DNA of 52,889 nucleotides from Oscillospiraceae bacterium (GTDB lineage Bacteria > Bacillota > Clostridia > Oscillospirales > Ruminococcaceae): assembly GCA_017405465.1 (NCBI GenBank), contig JAFRAJ010000015.1, forward strand, positions 1-52,889, in the 5' to 3' direction. Numbering within the stretch: position 1 is the stretch's first letter; every line of letters starts with the position of its first letter. The position numbers and the translations under genes were made by a program. Positions 33,561-42,147 of the stretch are shown here, piece after piece. The notes below the pieces were generated by a model that had not been told where the DNA came from, did not search any database, and saw only the letters and a program-made list of their open reading frames with translations.

Positions 33561-36458
33561 TTATTCGCCTTCGGCGGTAAACTTATTGTAACTGTCGTTC
33601 AGGAAATCCTGCACCTTGCCGATAAGGGTTGTGATCCTAACAAGTCCCTTCACACCAGCGGAGGACAGTTCCTGTCTCAGCGTTTCTTTCGTAACAGCTT
33701 TTGTATCCATGAAGTACTGATGCAGGATTATGGAAACAAATTCCGTTGCCAGGCTGTTTTCAGTTGCGAACGACTCGATATCTGCCTGCAATACTTCACG
33801 CTCATATTCGTTGTAAGCTTCAATGATATCGGCATCGGGACCCAGTTCAAAGAACCGTTCTGTTACGAATGTCTTCATGATATCCCTCTTATAACGCATC
33901 TTTTCGTTGTCGGAACGCTCGATTTCACGGAGGATAAGGTCAACGGACTTGGTCATCTCATCCTTGTCCTTGCGGTTGATATCCTTCAGCAGGTTTAGGA
34001 TGTAGACCACATTGATTTTATCTGTTCTGACCAATTCAATGTTGAAGTCCACATCGACTAAAACGGACTCTTTGTCGCCGCCCTTGTGCTTGTCATAGTA
34101 ATACAAGTACCAAGACTTGAAATCGGCGTATTCGTCCTCATCCAGCGTAGGAGCAAGGTCGGCCCAATCGAACTTGGAGAACGTCTTAAGAGTGCTTAAG
34201 ATGCCAGCCATCGTTCTGAACGATACGACGAATGCCCTGATATCGTCCTCTGACTGAAGATTGCCCGCATCATCCGGAGTAGCTGCAATGGCCCGCAGCT
34301 CATCTGCTTGTTTGTAGTATTCTGTTACGTAGTAATCATAAGACTGGAGCAGATATGCGTTCGGATCGCCGTCTCCCGAGTAAAGCTTAAGAGCATCGTC
34401 CTGCGCCATCTTGATATTGCGGTAAGTGACTATCTGGCCGAACTGCTTCGTCACCTTGTCTACACGGTTTGTACGGCTGTATGCCTGTACTAAAGAATGC
34501 CAGACAAGGTTCTTGTCCAAGAACAAAGTGTTAGTCGGCTTGCTGTCGAAACCGGTCAAGAACATATTCACGACCAGGAGCAGGTCAACCTGAGGCAAGT
34601 CTTTCTGTTTCATGCGCTTCGAAATGTCCTTGCGGTAAGCATCGAACTTGCTGAGGTCGTAGTCTGTGCCGAACATATCGTTATAGTCCTTCATGCAGGC
34701 TTCCAGATGCTCACCAGCATGCTTATCGGGACTTTCTTCCATGTCCTGATTGGCCTGATAAGTGAAGATGGCCGCAATCTTATATCCTTTCGAATTATGT
34801 GCCTTCATGTAGTTATAATACTTCACCAGCGTCTCGATCTTATCGATGGCAAAGATGGCGGTATAAACGTTGTTGTTCTCCAACCGTGTATGTTGGTTCA
34901 GGTGTTCAAGGATGTCCTCTGAAATGGCAGCAATGCGTTCGTCAGAATGATACAGTTCATCCAGGTCAATCTTGTGACGCTTGCAGTATTCCGCATCGTC
35001 CAGCGCTTTCGGATCAATCTTTGAGTCTTTGATGCTCGTGACGGAAATGCTTCGCATGTATTCCACAGAGAACCGAAGCACATTGCCGTCAGCGATAGCC
35101 TCTTTAATCATGTACTTATGAATGCACGGATCCAACTTACCTGAATAGAAAATATCAGCGGTCGTCTGTCCCTGTGGGCCTTTATTCTCCTTAAAGATAG
35201 GAGTTCCCGTAAAGCCAATGTAGTTGGAGTTCTGGAAATGCTTGCGAATTTGAGCATGCATTTTACCGAACTGCGAACGATGGCACTCGTCAATGATAAA
35301 CACGCATTTCTGCTGTTTAAACGTATCCATGATGGCATCGTATTTCTCAGAACGAAGTGCAGTGGCCATCTTCTGAATGGTTGTAATAATCAGTGTCTTT
35401 GATGAGTCCTGAAGGTCTTTCACCAGATTGTATGTGCTGTCTGTCTGGTCAACGCATCCTGCTTCGAAGCTGTTGTATTCGTCAACGGTCTGGTCATCAA
35501 GGTCGCTTCGGTCGATAAGGAAGAACACCTTGTCAATCCTGCGGTCATCACGAAGCAGGGATGCCAGTTTGTAACTGGTCAGGGTCTTGCCGGAACCGGT
35601 TGTATGGAATACGTATCCGTTCATGTTTGCCATGATGATACGGTCAAAAGCGCGCTTCACGGCATAGACCTGATAAGGTCTCATGACCAGCAGAACAGGC
35701 TCTGTATCCTTAATGACGAAATACTTGCTCAGCATCTCCGTCAGGTGGAACTTCGTCAGGAATGAATTCGTAAAGTCCATCAGTTTGTTCACACGGACAT
35801 TATTCTCGTCCGTCCAAAAGAACGTCAGGGATTTCAGGATATCCTGTTTGTGCCCGAACAGGTCGTTTTCATTGATGTTGGCACAGTACTTGGTCATCGT
35901 GGAGTTGGAAATCACGAACAGCTGGATAAACCTGAACAGGCCACGGAAGGAGAACCTTCTGTAGCGGTTGATCTGGTTTACAGCTTCGTTGATTTCAATA
36001 CCTGGACGCTTCAGTTCCGTCTGCACAAGAGGCAGGCCGTTAATCAGGATGGTGACATCGTAACGGTTCTTGTACAGGACATCACCCTTATGGGCAGGAT
36101 CCATCGTCACCTGATGCGTGACCTGATAGATGTTTCTCGTCTCATCGCTGGTGAAGAACACGACATACACGGTCTTTCCGTTATCGAGTTCCAGCACCCA
36201 CTGTTCACGCAGTATCTTTGCGGATTCGTAAATGGTGTGGTTTTCAAGGCGTATCATTACGCGGTCAAACTCTGCGTCAGAGAGTTCCGCTACACCTTTT
36301 GCCGCTATCAGTTCCTTGGCATTCAGCTTACAAAACTGCTTTCTGAAGTTGGAGCATACATCGTCGTAGTTCTTCAGGTTTATATATTCATAACCCATGT
36401 CATCAAGTCTGTCGATGTACAGTTCTTCAACCTCGTATTCTGACTTTGCTTTAGGCAT
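33561..36458 (-). CDS. hsdR: Type I restriction endonuclease subunit HsdR
   Basis: A complete 965-residue HsdR. N-terminal nuclease domain: RYDVTILING with Asp134 and QTELKRPG with Glu148/Lys150, the D-ExK active site. The translocase follows: Walker A TTGSGKT (286-292), DECH box (390-393), TGTP after it, and the second RecA domain with FLTGFDSKPTNTLFLDK and QAYSRTNRVD. The C-terminal ~250 residues are helical and bind the methyltransferase core. It translocates DNA using ATP and cuts far from the unmodified site. AAAGGAG lies nine bases before the ATG. First gene of the operon hsdR-hsdM-hsdS-RHH. Confidence 0.96.
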   Translation of the reverse strand: MPKAKSEYEVEELYIDRLDDMGYEYINLKNYDDVCSNFRKQFCKLNAKELIAAKGVAELSDAEFDRVMIRLENHTIYESAKILREQWVLELDNGKTVYVVFFTSDETRNIYQVTHQVTMDPAHKGDVLYKNRYDVTILINGLPLVQTELKRPGIEINEAVNQINRYRRFSFRGLFRFIQLFVISNSTMTKYCANINENDLFGHKQDILKSLTFFWTDENNVRVNKLMDFTNSFLTKFHLTEMLSKYFVIKDTEPVLLVMRPYQVYAVKRAFDRIIMANMNGYVFHTTGSGKTLTSYKLASLLRDDRRIDKVFFLIDRSDLDDQTVDEYNSFEAGCVDQTDSTYNLVKDLQDSSKTLIITTIQKMATALRSEKYDAIMDTFKQQKCVFIIDECHRSQFGKMHAQIRKHFQNSNYIGFTGTPIFKENKGPQGQTTADIFYSGKLDPCIHKYMIKEAIADGNVLRFSVEYMRSISVTSIKDSKIDPKALDDAEYCKRHKIDLDELYHSDERIAAISEDILEHLNQHTRLENNNVYTAIFAIDKIETLVKYYNYMKAHNSKGYKIAAIFTYQANQDMEESPDKHAGEHLEACMKDYNDMFGTDYDLSKFDAYRKDISKRMKQKDLPQVDLLLVVNMFLTGFDSKPTNTLFLDKNLVWHSLVQAYSRTNRVDKVTKQFGQIVTYRNIKMAQDDALKLYSGDGDPNAYLLQSYDYYVTEYYKQADELRAIAATPDDAGNLQSEDDIRAFVVSFRTMAGILSTLKTFSKFDWADLAPTLDEDEYADFKSWYLYYYDKHKGGDKESVLVDVDFNIELVRTDKINVVYILNLLKDINRKDKDEMTKSVDLILREIERSDNEKMRYKRDIMKTFVTERFFELGPDADIIEAYNEYEREVLQADIESFATENSLATEFVSIILHQYFMDTKAVTKETLRQELSSAGVKGLVRITTLIGKVQDFLNDSYNKFTAEGE

Positions 36459-36605
36459 GCTCTCTTTCTCCTTTACAAAAGTGTCATTACATATGTTACA
36501 GCATGTGCTTCTATATTATTCAATATATTGATTGATTTATGTTGATAATTAAAACTAAAAATAAATGAGGGCCCTTCCCTCTTTTTATATAACAAATTGT
36601 CTAAC
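36459..36605. other. Upstream region of the hsd operon
   Basis: AT-rich stretch upstream of hsdR. A TTGAAT and TGTAAC pair spaced by 17 bases on the minus strand (within 36490-36535) could be its promoter but is a weak match. A short plus-strand terminator-like hairpin, GAGGG/CCCTC followed by TTTTTATAT (36567-36590), is also present. Confidence 0.4.
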
Positions 36606-36815
36606 TTATTACAGTATTGCAGGCTTAAAACGATTCACAAATATCTTAGTGTCAAAATCAATATCAGATTCACTTAAAGACTGATATACGTATCCCAGTC
36701 GCAGAAACTGAATTGTAGCTGGTATTTTGACTCTAGTATCCTCGTTAACAGTCTCATCTCAGAATTCCTTCATTGTTTGTTCTAATTCATGATTAGTGTT
36801 TTGGTATAAGACAAC
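36606..36815 (-). pseudogene. Decayed N-terminal fragment of a second type I HsdR-like protein
   Basis: Reading the minus strand from 36815, one frame gives NTNHELEQTMKEF, an in-frame TGA (36759-36761), then DETVNEDTRVKIPATIQFLR, LGYVYQSLSES, DIDFDTKIF and VNRFKPAIL before two TAA stops (36611-36606). The pattern EF-x-DETVNEDTRVKIPA...LGY...DFDTxIF...F-KPA is that of the start of another HsdR subfamily and differs from the intact HsdR next door. About 65 codons remain, with one internal stop and no downstream domain. It is evidence of an earlier restriction system replaced or disrupted at this site. Confidence 0.7.
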
Positions 36816-36855
36816 TTAGTCTGATTTCGCTTAATACCTATTGTTTAAGCATCCT

Positions 36856-37371
36856 TTAAGCCCATTCCTCAGAAACATGCTTCAGCATATCAAGCCAATC
36901 TTTTATCCTAACGACATAGGCTTCGGTAGTTTTTTCTTTATCTGAAGAAAAAGCTATGCTATTAACTCTTTTATCTTCATATACAATAGACCAAAGACTC
37001 GAATGAATAATCTTGTTGCATATGATATTCAAGTCATATTTAACGTTCTTCGCATTACTATAATCATAGTTTGATGCTACAAATCTGTAACCGACAACTT
37101 CGCTCTCTCCAATAAATGGAACCATCCATACAGGAACCTTGTATCTCATCGCCACAAGATTCGGTTCAATCATTTTGTATTGCCGAGCGGCTGAATGGAC
37201 ATCCTTGTCATCCTCAATCATTTTTCTGACAATAACAGCTGAATAAAGTATTCCTCTACTTATTCTGTGTTCATTGTGCGAAGAGTAAAAACATTGATTA
37301 ATAAAACACCAAAAAGAGATAATACACCTTTGAAAGAATAATTCTAATCTCCAATAACCATCATTAATCAA
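36856..37371 (-). CDS. Orphan AT-rich protein with possible 5' frameshift
   Basis: A 171-residue protein of unknown function, from a TTG at 37371. It contains YWRLELFFQRCIISFWCFIN, ISRGILYSAVIVRKMIEDDK, a beta-like middle and YDLNIICNKIIHSSLWSIVY; the helical layout with conserved Asn...His recalls HEPN-like or antiphage helper proteins, but I cannot assign it. The best ribosome binding site (AGGAG, ATG at eight bases) lies in another frame that stops after four codons; removing one T would give an MVFDNDGYWRLEL start. So either the TTG is used or the gene is frameshifted. Very AT-rich, lying between an HsdR fragment and a NERD gene. Confidence 0.5.
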   Translation of the reverse strand: MINDGYWRLELFFQRCIISFWCFINQCFYSSHNEHRISRGILYSAVIVRKMIEDDKDVHSAARQYKMIEPNLVAMRYKVPVWMVPFIGESEVVGYRFVASNYDYSNAKNVKYDLNIICNKIIHSSLWSIVYEDKRVNSIAFSSDKEKTTEAYVVRIKDWLDMLKHVSEEWA

Positions 37372-37446
37372 ATACCATTTGCTCCTATCAATAACTCCCT
37401 ATAAATCATTTAGACATTTTCCCTTAATTGCCTTTCTGTGTTTCGC

Positions 37447-38058
37447 TCAAGAGGGTTTTAGCGAAGTAGTAAGCAAAGCAACAATTTCTTCAATAGATTC
37501 TTTGTTTAACTGTCGTCTGCTCACGGTGTGAATTACTCTGTCAATTTCATCTGTTGTAGTCAGAATCATATCAGATTCAACCGGACTACCAGCATCCACC
37601 ATGAGAGCATATCCGTCAACCCAAACATTCACCCCATATTCTCTTAGGTAGTTAGCGACTATATATACTTGACGCTTAACTTGCTTAATTGGGTTCTTAA
37701 CGGTTTTGATATACATGTCGCTGTACGTTTCTTTATATTGCGTCCACTCGTAGTCGTCTTCCCCGCCTTTAAGCCATCCGTGGTAATACTTGACTTCGAT
37801 AATGAACACTCCGTACTTATTAACGATCACGTTATCAAGTTCTGTTTCTTTCCCTTCAAAATCCACCTTGACGTTTGTCAAGAGTGTATCATCAGAATTT
37901 AGTACACTAGTTATCTTCCTTGTCGCATATTCCTCCCCAAGTCTCCCAGCACGCTTCTGCGGTGGTTCATAAGGAGCAACTGGGATTTTGCTTATAACAT
38001 AAATCGCAACAAAGACAAGGACTCCCAGGATCAAACCTGCAATTAATTCCGGGTTCAA
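37447..38058 (-). CDS. NERD domain (nuclease-related) membrane-anchored protein
   Basis: A 203-residue protein with an N-terminal hydrophobic helix (about 5-25) and a NERD domain: RAGRLGEEYATRKI, ETELDNVIVNKYGVFIIEVK and WTQYKETYSDMYIKTVKNPIKQVKRQVYIVANYL. Asp at ELDNVI and Glu/Lys in IEVKYY form the nuclease-like D-ExK core. The start is a TTG at 38058 after GAGAGG. NERD proteins are linked to DNA processing and to defence and plasmid genes, but the reaction is seldom known. It is the right boundary of the restriction island and is AT-rich. Confidence 0.85.
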   Translation of the reverse strand: MNPELIAGLILGVLVFVAIYVISKIPVAPYEPPQKRAGRLGEEYATRKITSVLNSDDTLLTNVKVDFEGKETELDNVIVNKYGVFIIEVKYYHGWLKGGEDDYEWTQYKETYSDMYIKTVKNPIKQVKRQVYIVANYLREYGVNVWVDGYALMVDAGSPVESDMILTTTDEIDRVIHTVSRRQLNKESIEEIVALLTTSLKPS

Positions 38059-38269
38059 TACTCAATCCTCTCAGCAGCCATCAACAAATAACACTAAGTA
38101 GCATTTCGAGATAAAACCTTCTATGGTTATCATCCTTATATCTATATAATTGAAACAGCATTTTTCCTATATAGTTGCTATCCTTTTTCCTGAGAATATA
38201 TACTTACCTATTATAATTGTATATCTACGCTTTACTATTTACAAAAGAATTGAAGAATACACAGGAAAC

Positions 38270-39148
38270 ATGCATTTTGTTGACGCAAAAGGAATACTGA
38301 CAGGCAGCGCTGGTAGATACGGTATGAACATCTACCGGGGTTGTTCGCATGGCTGCATATACTGTGACAGCAGGAGCACATGCTATCAGTTCACTCATCC
38401 TTTTGAAGACATTGAGGTCAAGCAGAACGCACCGGAGCTTCTCGAGAAAGCGCTCAGATCAAAAAGGCGCAGATGCATGATAGGCACAGGTTCCATGTCT
38501 GATCCTTACATGCACTGCGAAGAACAGCTTCAGCTGACCAGAAGATGTCTTGAGATAATACTGGAGAACGGCTTCGGCGTCGCGGTGCAGACCAAATCAG
38601 ATCGGATACTGCGCGACACCGATCTGCTTGACGAGATAAACCGCACTGCAAAATGTGTAGTACAGATCACTCTCACCACTTATGACGACGAACTCTGCAG
38701 CATAGTCGAACCTAACGTCTGCAGCACTAAGCGCCGCATCGAAGTCCTGGAGAAGATGCAGGAAAGAGGCATTCCAACAATCGTGTGGATGACCCCGATC
38801 CTTCCATTCATAAACGATACTGTGGAGAACATCACCGCAATTCTGGAAGAGTGCGCGAGAGTCGGTGTAAAAGGTATAATAGATTTCGGCATGGGACTGA
38901 CTCTCAGGGAAGGAGACCGCGAATACTATTACGCTGCTCTCGACAGGCACTTCCCCGGTCTCAAGGAACAGTACATCAGACAATACGGCAACTCCTATGA
39001 ACTACCGAGTCCGAATGCCGCAGAACTGAGATCCGTCTTCCGTAGATTCTGTAAGGAACATGGCATCATGTGCGATCCTGATGAATGCTTCTCATACATG
39101 AGCGAACTGCCTGACAGATATCAGCAGACCAGCTTGTTTGATATCTGA
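38270..39148 (+). CDS. Radical SAM protein, spore photoproduct lyase-like (SPL family)
   Basis: A 292-residue radical S-adenosylmethionine enzyme. The cluster motif is CSHGCIYC (Cys25, Cys29, Cys32, C-x3-C-x2-C), preceded by YGMNIYRGC, and MIGTGSMSDPYMHCEE, VAVQTKSDRILRD and TTYDDELCSIVEPN follow in the order seen in the SPL-like Rv2578c group. The C-terminal DNA-lesion domain of true spore photoproduct lyase is not apparent, so the substrate is unknown. The ATG at 38270 has AGGA five bases upstream; earlier in-frame starts lack a site. The next gene begins 43 bases downstream, suggesting an operon. Confidence 0.88.
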   Translation: MHFVDAKGILTGSAGRYGMNIYRGCSHGCIYCDSRSTCYQFTHPFEDIEVKQNAPELLEKALRSKRRRCMIGTGSMSDPYMHCEEQLQLTRRCLEIILENGFGVAVQTKSDRILRDTDLLDEINRTAKCVVQITLTTYDDELCSIVEPNVCSTKRRIEVLEKMQERGIPTIVWMTPILPFINDTVENITAILEECARVGVKGIIDFGMGLTLREGDREYYYAALDRHFPGLKEQYIRQYGNSYELPSPNAAELRSVFRRFCKEHGIMCDPDECFSYMSELPDRYQQTSLFDI

Positions 39149-39191
39149 TCGGTCTCAGTCCAGAACAATTCACTATATCGGAGGATCTAAA

Positions 39192-39521
39192 ATGGCTACA
39201 CATGAGTTCGGGATCATGCCCGAAGCTCCTCTTCCCGGAAAAAGATACAATCAATACGAGCCCTGGAAATACGACTGCATCTCAGTCGACGACGAGCTGA
39301 TAGAGAGCATCATTCCGGAACTTGAGTCCGTTGACTTCTTCTGGCACGCTCTTTCCTTTAAAGGAATGGGACTTGCATATACAGGCGTCACTCTTATCCC
39401 TCCCTCTTCGTTGGGCGGGTTTCTGGCAAGGATCAATGATGATCCCGGTTGGAAAGATCTCAAAGAACTGCTGGAAGCAGCTAAGAAAGAAAACAAATGG
39501 GTGATCCATTACGGTCTGTGA
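39192..39521 (+). CDS. Small conserved protein of unknown function
   Basis: A 109-residue soluble protein beginning MATHEFGIMPEAPLPGKRYN, with WKYDCISVDDE and a helix-loop-helix C-terminus ending WVIHYGL. It is rich in aromatic residues and Pro near the start and shows no signal peptide or membrane helix. GGAGG lies eight bases before the ATG. The likely co-transcription with the radical SAM gene upstream and a terminator 22 bases after its stop suggest a two-gene unit. I do not recognise a function. Confidence 0.75.
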   Translation: MATHEFGIMPEAPLPGKRYNQYEPWKYDCISVDDELIESIIPELESVDFFWHALSFKGMGLAYTGVTLIPPSSLGGFLARINDDPGWKDLKELLEAAKKENKWVIHYGL

Positions 39522-39542
39522 CAGATCAGCATCTGAAATAAC

Positions 39543-39581
39543 ATACTCCCGGCTGCCGGTTTTTACGGCTGCCGGGAGTAT
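39543..39581 (+). terminator. Terminator after the radical SAM gene pair
   Basis: A 16-bp stem with a single T-T mismatch (39543-39558 with 39566-39581, core ATACTCCCGGC/GCCGGGAGTAT) followed by TTCATTTTATC. It ends transcription from both directions, as the next gene is convergent. Confidence 0.8.
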
Positions 39582-39630
39582 TTCATTTTATCTGGTTTTA
39601 GATCTTCTGTGATCTGCGGCAGGTCAGTTC

Positions 39631-40182
39631 TCACTCATCATACAGAACTGCCCCGAAGAACGTTACCGTATTTGGTCCTCCGTTGTAATGAAGGCCGGCT
39701 TTTCTTGCCATCTTCGTTATGTTGAAGCCGTATCCTTCGATCGTGTGGTGGAGCTTCTCGGGAAACCTGCACGGAGCGTCAGGCCATGTGCATTCGGCGC
39801 ATCTGTCGCAGCCTTCATTGGTGAGAAATAGTGTTTTGCTCAGTATCGGGCTTATCAGTTCGTCAAAGCGGTCGACGATCTTCTTGAAGTCCGACATCGC
39901 ATTCTGTACTCCGATCGAATCGAAACTGCCCTTCAGAGTGTAACAGCGGTCAAAAAGCATCATATGCCCGTACTGCTGACACCTCTCACGGCACTCATCC
40001 AGAGTTCCCACTGCAGGAGGACATGCCCAGGAAGAATTGTAGGACTTGCAGCCGTTCTTACAGAAGTCTCTGACCCAGTCCTCATACTCGAGTCCTGAGA
40101 TATCGACATTTCCGATCTCGCTCAGACCTACCCGGTAGGCATTCCTGCAGATCGTTTCGGTAAGCTTTTCGGATCTGGTCAT
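39631..40182 (-). CDS. DUF2284 cysteine-rich metal-binding protein
   Basis: A 183-residue protein with many cysteines: FCKNGCKSYNSSWACPP (about 40-57), ECRERCQQYG, EGCDRCAECTWPDAPCRFP (about 123-141). These match the DUF2284 predicted metal-binding family, which probably carries an iron-sulfur cluster or zinc; the role is not established, though the fold is found near corrinoid and redox genes. Conserved YGFNITK and HYNGGPNTVTF follow. A GGAAGGAAGAG site precedes the ATG. It lies downstream of the alcohol dehydrogenase gene in the opposite reading direction from the SAM pair. Confidence 0.85.
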   Translation of the reverse strand: MTRSEKLTETICRNAYRVGLSEIGNVDISGLEYEDWVRDFCKNGCKSYNSSWACPPAVGTLDECRERCQQYGHMMLFDRCYTLKGSFDSIGVQNAMSDFKKIVDRFDELISPILSKTLFLTNEGCDRCAECTWPDAPCRFPEKLHHTIEGYGFNITKMARKAGLHYNGGPNTVTFFGAVLYDE

Positions 40183-40228
40183 CTCTTCCTTCCCCGCCTT
40201 TTGATTTTATGATCACTGATCTTTGGAA

Positions 40229-41401
40229 TCACAGACACATCTTATAGATCTCGACGACGTCCTTGGGCTCCAGTCTGATGAAGCCGTTGATGGCACCTCT
40301 CGGTCCGCAGGCTTTGTCTGCCATCTCCTGGAAGTGCTCCTCGTTGATGCCGAGTTCTGTAAGTGTAGAGGGTATTCCGAGAGTCTTGAAGCAGAATTCC
40401 TCAGTCTTCTCTATAGCCTGTTCTGCGATGTCATGCGGATCCTGGTTGGGATCTACGCCCCAGATATCCACGCCGTATGTGACATACCGGAAGAGCGTCT
40501 CGTCGTTCAGGCAGTATCTGAGCCAGCGCGGGAACAGGATCGCAAGACCTACACCGTGGGTGATGTCATAGTACGCTGACAGCTGATGCTCCATCGGATG
40601 GTTGGAAGGACCGCCTCCTCCGAAGCCGGAGCTCATGAATCCGTTCATCGCCCATGAGGACGCCCACATCAGGTTCTCCCTGGCTTCAAGGTCATCAGGC
40701 TTCTCCAGTGCTACGGGAGCATACTTGATGACGGTCTTGATGACGACCTTCTGGATCTCATCCAGCATATCCATCGGAGGTTTGGTGGTGAACCAGCCTT
40801 CAAGGATGTGGCACATGATGTCGAAGGATCCGGCTGCTGTCTGGGATCTAGGCACCGTATATGTAAGTTCAGGATTGAGGAAGGATGCCTTGGGGTAAAG
40901 GACAGGTCCGCGCACGCTGGCCTTGTCGTTGGTGAACTCGTTGCTGATGACTCCGCCTGAGTTCATCTCGCTTCCTGTGGCAGCTGCGGTGAGCACCACT
41001 ACGATAGGAAGGGCTTTCTCGGGCACGATGTGCTTCGCGATGAACTCCCAGGGATCGAAATCCACGCACGCGCCTGCGGCGATGCATTTGGTAGCGTCTA
41101 TGGTGCTGCCTCCGCCTACTGCGAGAAGGACGTCGATGTCGTTCTCCTTGCACATGGCGACTGCTTCACGGATGTGGGAGATCTTGGGGTTGGGTTCTAC
41201 CCCGCCCTTTTCAAAAACGGTGACATCTTCTTCCTTGAGGTAGCCCATGACCTTGTCATAGAGGCCGGTCCTCTTGACGCTGCCTCCGCCGTAAGTCATG
41301 AGACATCTCTTTCCGTAACTCGCTACGACCTTGCCGAGTTCCTTGAACTGTTCCGGTCCGAAGTATACTGTGACAGGGTTGCTCCATCTGAAATCAGACA
41401 T
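40229..41401 (-). CDS. Iron-containing alcohol dehydrogenase
   Basis: A 390-residue group III (Fe-dependent) alcohol dehydrogenase of the butanol-dehydrogenase/YqhD type. NAD(P) binding: GGGS at 96-99 in AVGGGSTIDATK. Metal ligands: Asp194, His198, His268 and His282 in SFDIMCHILE, HPMEHQ and DITHGVGLAI. Such enzymes reduce aldehydes to alcohols in fermentation. The ATG at 41401 has AAAGGAGC eight bases upstream; an ATG at 41419 lies within that site. The DUF2284 gene starts 47 bases downstream, so the two could be one transcript. Substrate chain length is not predictable. Confidence 0.93.
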   Translation of the reverse strand: MSDFRWSNPVTVYFGPEQFKELGKVVASYGKRCLMTYGGGSVKRTGLYDKVMGYLKEEDVTVFEKGGVEPNPKISHIREAVAMCKENDIDVLLAVGGGSTIDATKCIAAGACVDFDPWEFIAKHIVPEKALPIVVVLTAAATGSEMNSGGVISNEFTNDKASVRGPVLYPKASFLNPELTYTVPRSQTAAGSFDIMCHILEGWFTTKPPMDMLDEIQKVVIKTVIKYAPVALEKPDDLEARENLMWASSWAMNGFMSSGFGGGGPSNHPMEHQLSAYYDITHGVGLAILFPRWLRYCLNDETLFRYVTYGVDIWGVDPNQDPHDIAEQAIEKTEEFCFKTLGIPSTLTELGINEEHFQEMADKACGPRGAINGFIRLEPKDVVEIYKMCL

Positions 41402-41525
41402 TTTTATAGCTCCTTTCATAAGGTTTTATTTCTATTAATATAATAAACGATGCTGTAACACGGTAAAATGGATTTATAAGAATATTGTTTCACGGAACTG
41501 ACGGATCTTTGGGGAGATTGATACC

Positions 41526-42131
41526 ATGCGTGAGCTTATAAACGATCCTTTTTATGAAATGATCAAGGAATACGACGATCTTGTCATCGAGTATTGCCTC
41601 ATAGAAGACGATATACCCGATCAGGGATACCGCTCTCATAAAGATGCCGTGCTGTTCGCATTGCTCAAAGCGATAGAACGGAATATCGATGAACAGCTGA
41701 AGTCGGAGGTCATGTATCTTGAAAAAGTCCATGATGAACCGTATCCGTGGAGTCTGGATATCTCAAAAGCTAAGGCCCACCGGATCGATGCGGAGACTCT
41801 GTTTCATATCCCTCAGATACTGCGCACAGACCGTCTCGGCCAGAGATTCTACGACTGTCCATGGCCCGATCCCGGCAAAGGCGAACAGATCCCGTATTGG
41901 TACGCCTTCTGGGAGCCCCCTTTTACGTCGGAATACGGACCTGATGAATTCCGCAAGGTAAATTCCGCTTTGTTCCCTCAGGGAACTGATGAACTTGAGA
42001 TATATGAGTGGACGACAGACTGGACGAGTTATTTTGACGCCGGTCATGAATGGTGGGGCACCGCATGCTGGAGCGTCTACGATAAGCGCATGAACAGATT
42101 CGTCGTTATCATGGCGGACGCGACTGACTGA
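41526..42131 (+). CDS. Uncharacterised conserved protein
   Basis: A 201-residue soluble protein rich in aromatics, with motifs EYDDLVIEYCLIEDDIPDQG, PWPDPGKGEQIPYWYAFWEP and HEWWGTACWSVYDKRMNRFV. There is no signal peptide or membrane helix, and no domain is recognised. GGGGAG precedes the ATG by ten bases. It stands alone on the plus strand, between divergent and convergent minus genes; its tail abuts the DUF2161 gene 16 bases away, so the two are tail-to-tail. Confidence 0.65.
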   Translation: MRELINDPFYEMIKEYDDLVIEYCLIEDDIPDQGYRSHKDAVLFALLKAIERNIDEQLKSEVMYLEKVHDEPYPWSLDISKAKAHRIDAETLFHIPQILRTDRLGQRFYDCPWPDPGKGEQIPYWYAFWEPPFTSEYGPDEFRKVNSALFPQGTDELEIYEWTTDWTSYFDAGHEWWGTACWSVYDKRMNRFVVIMADATD

Positions 42132-42147
42132 CAGATCTCAGCAGGCA

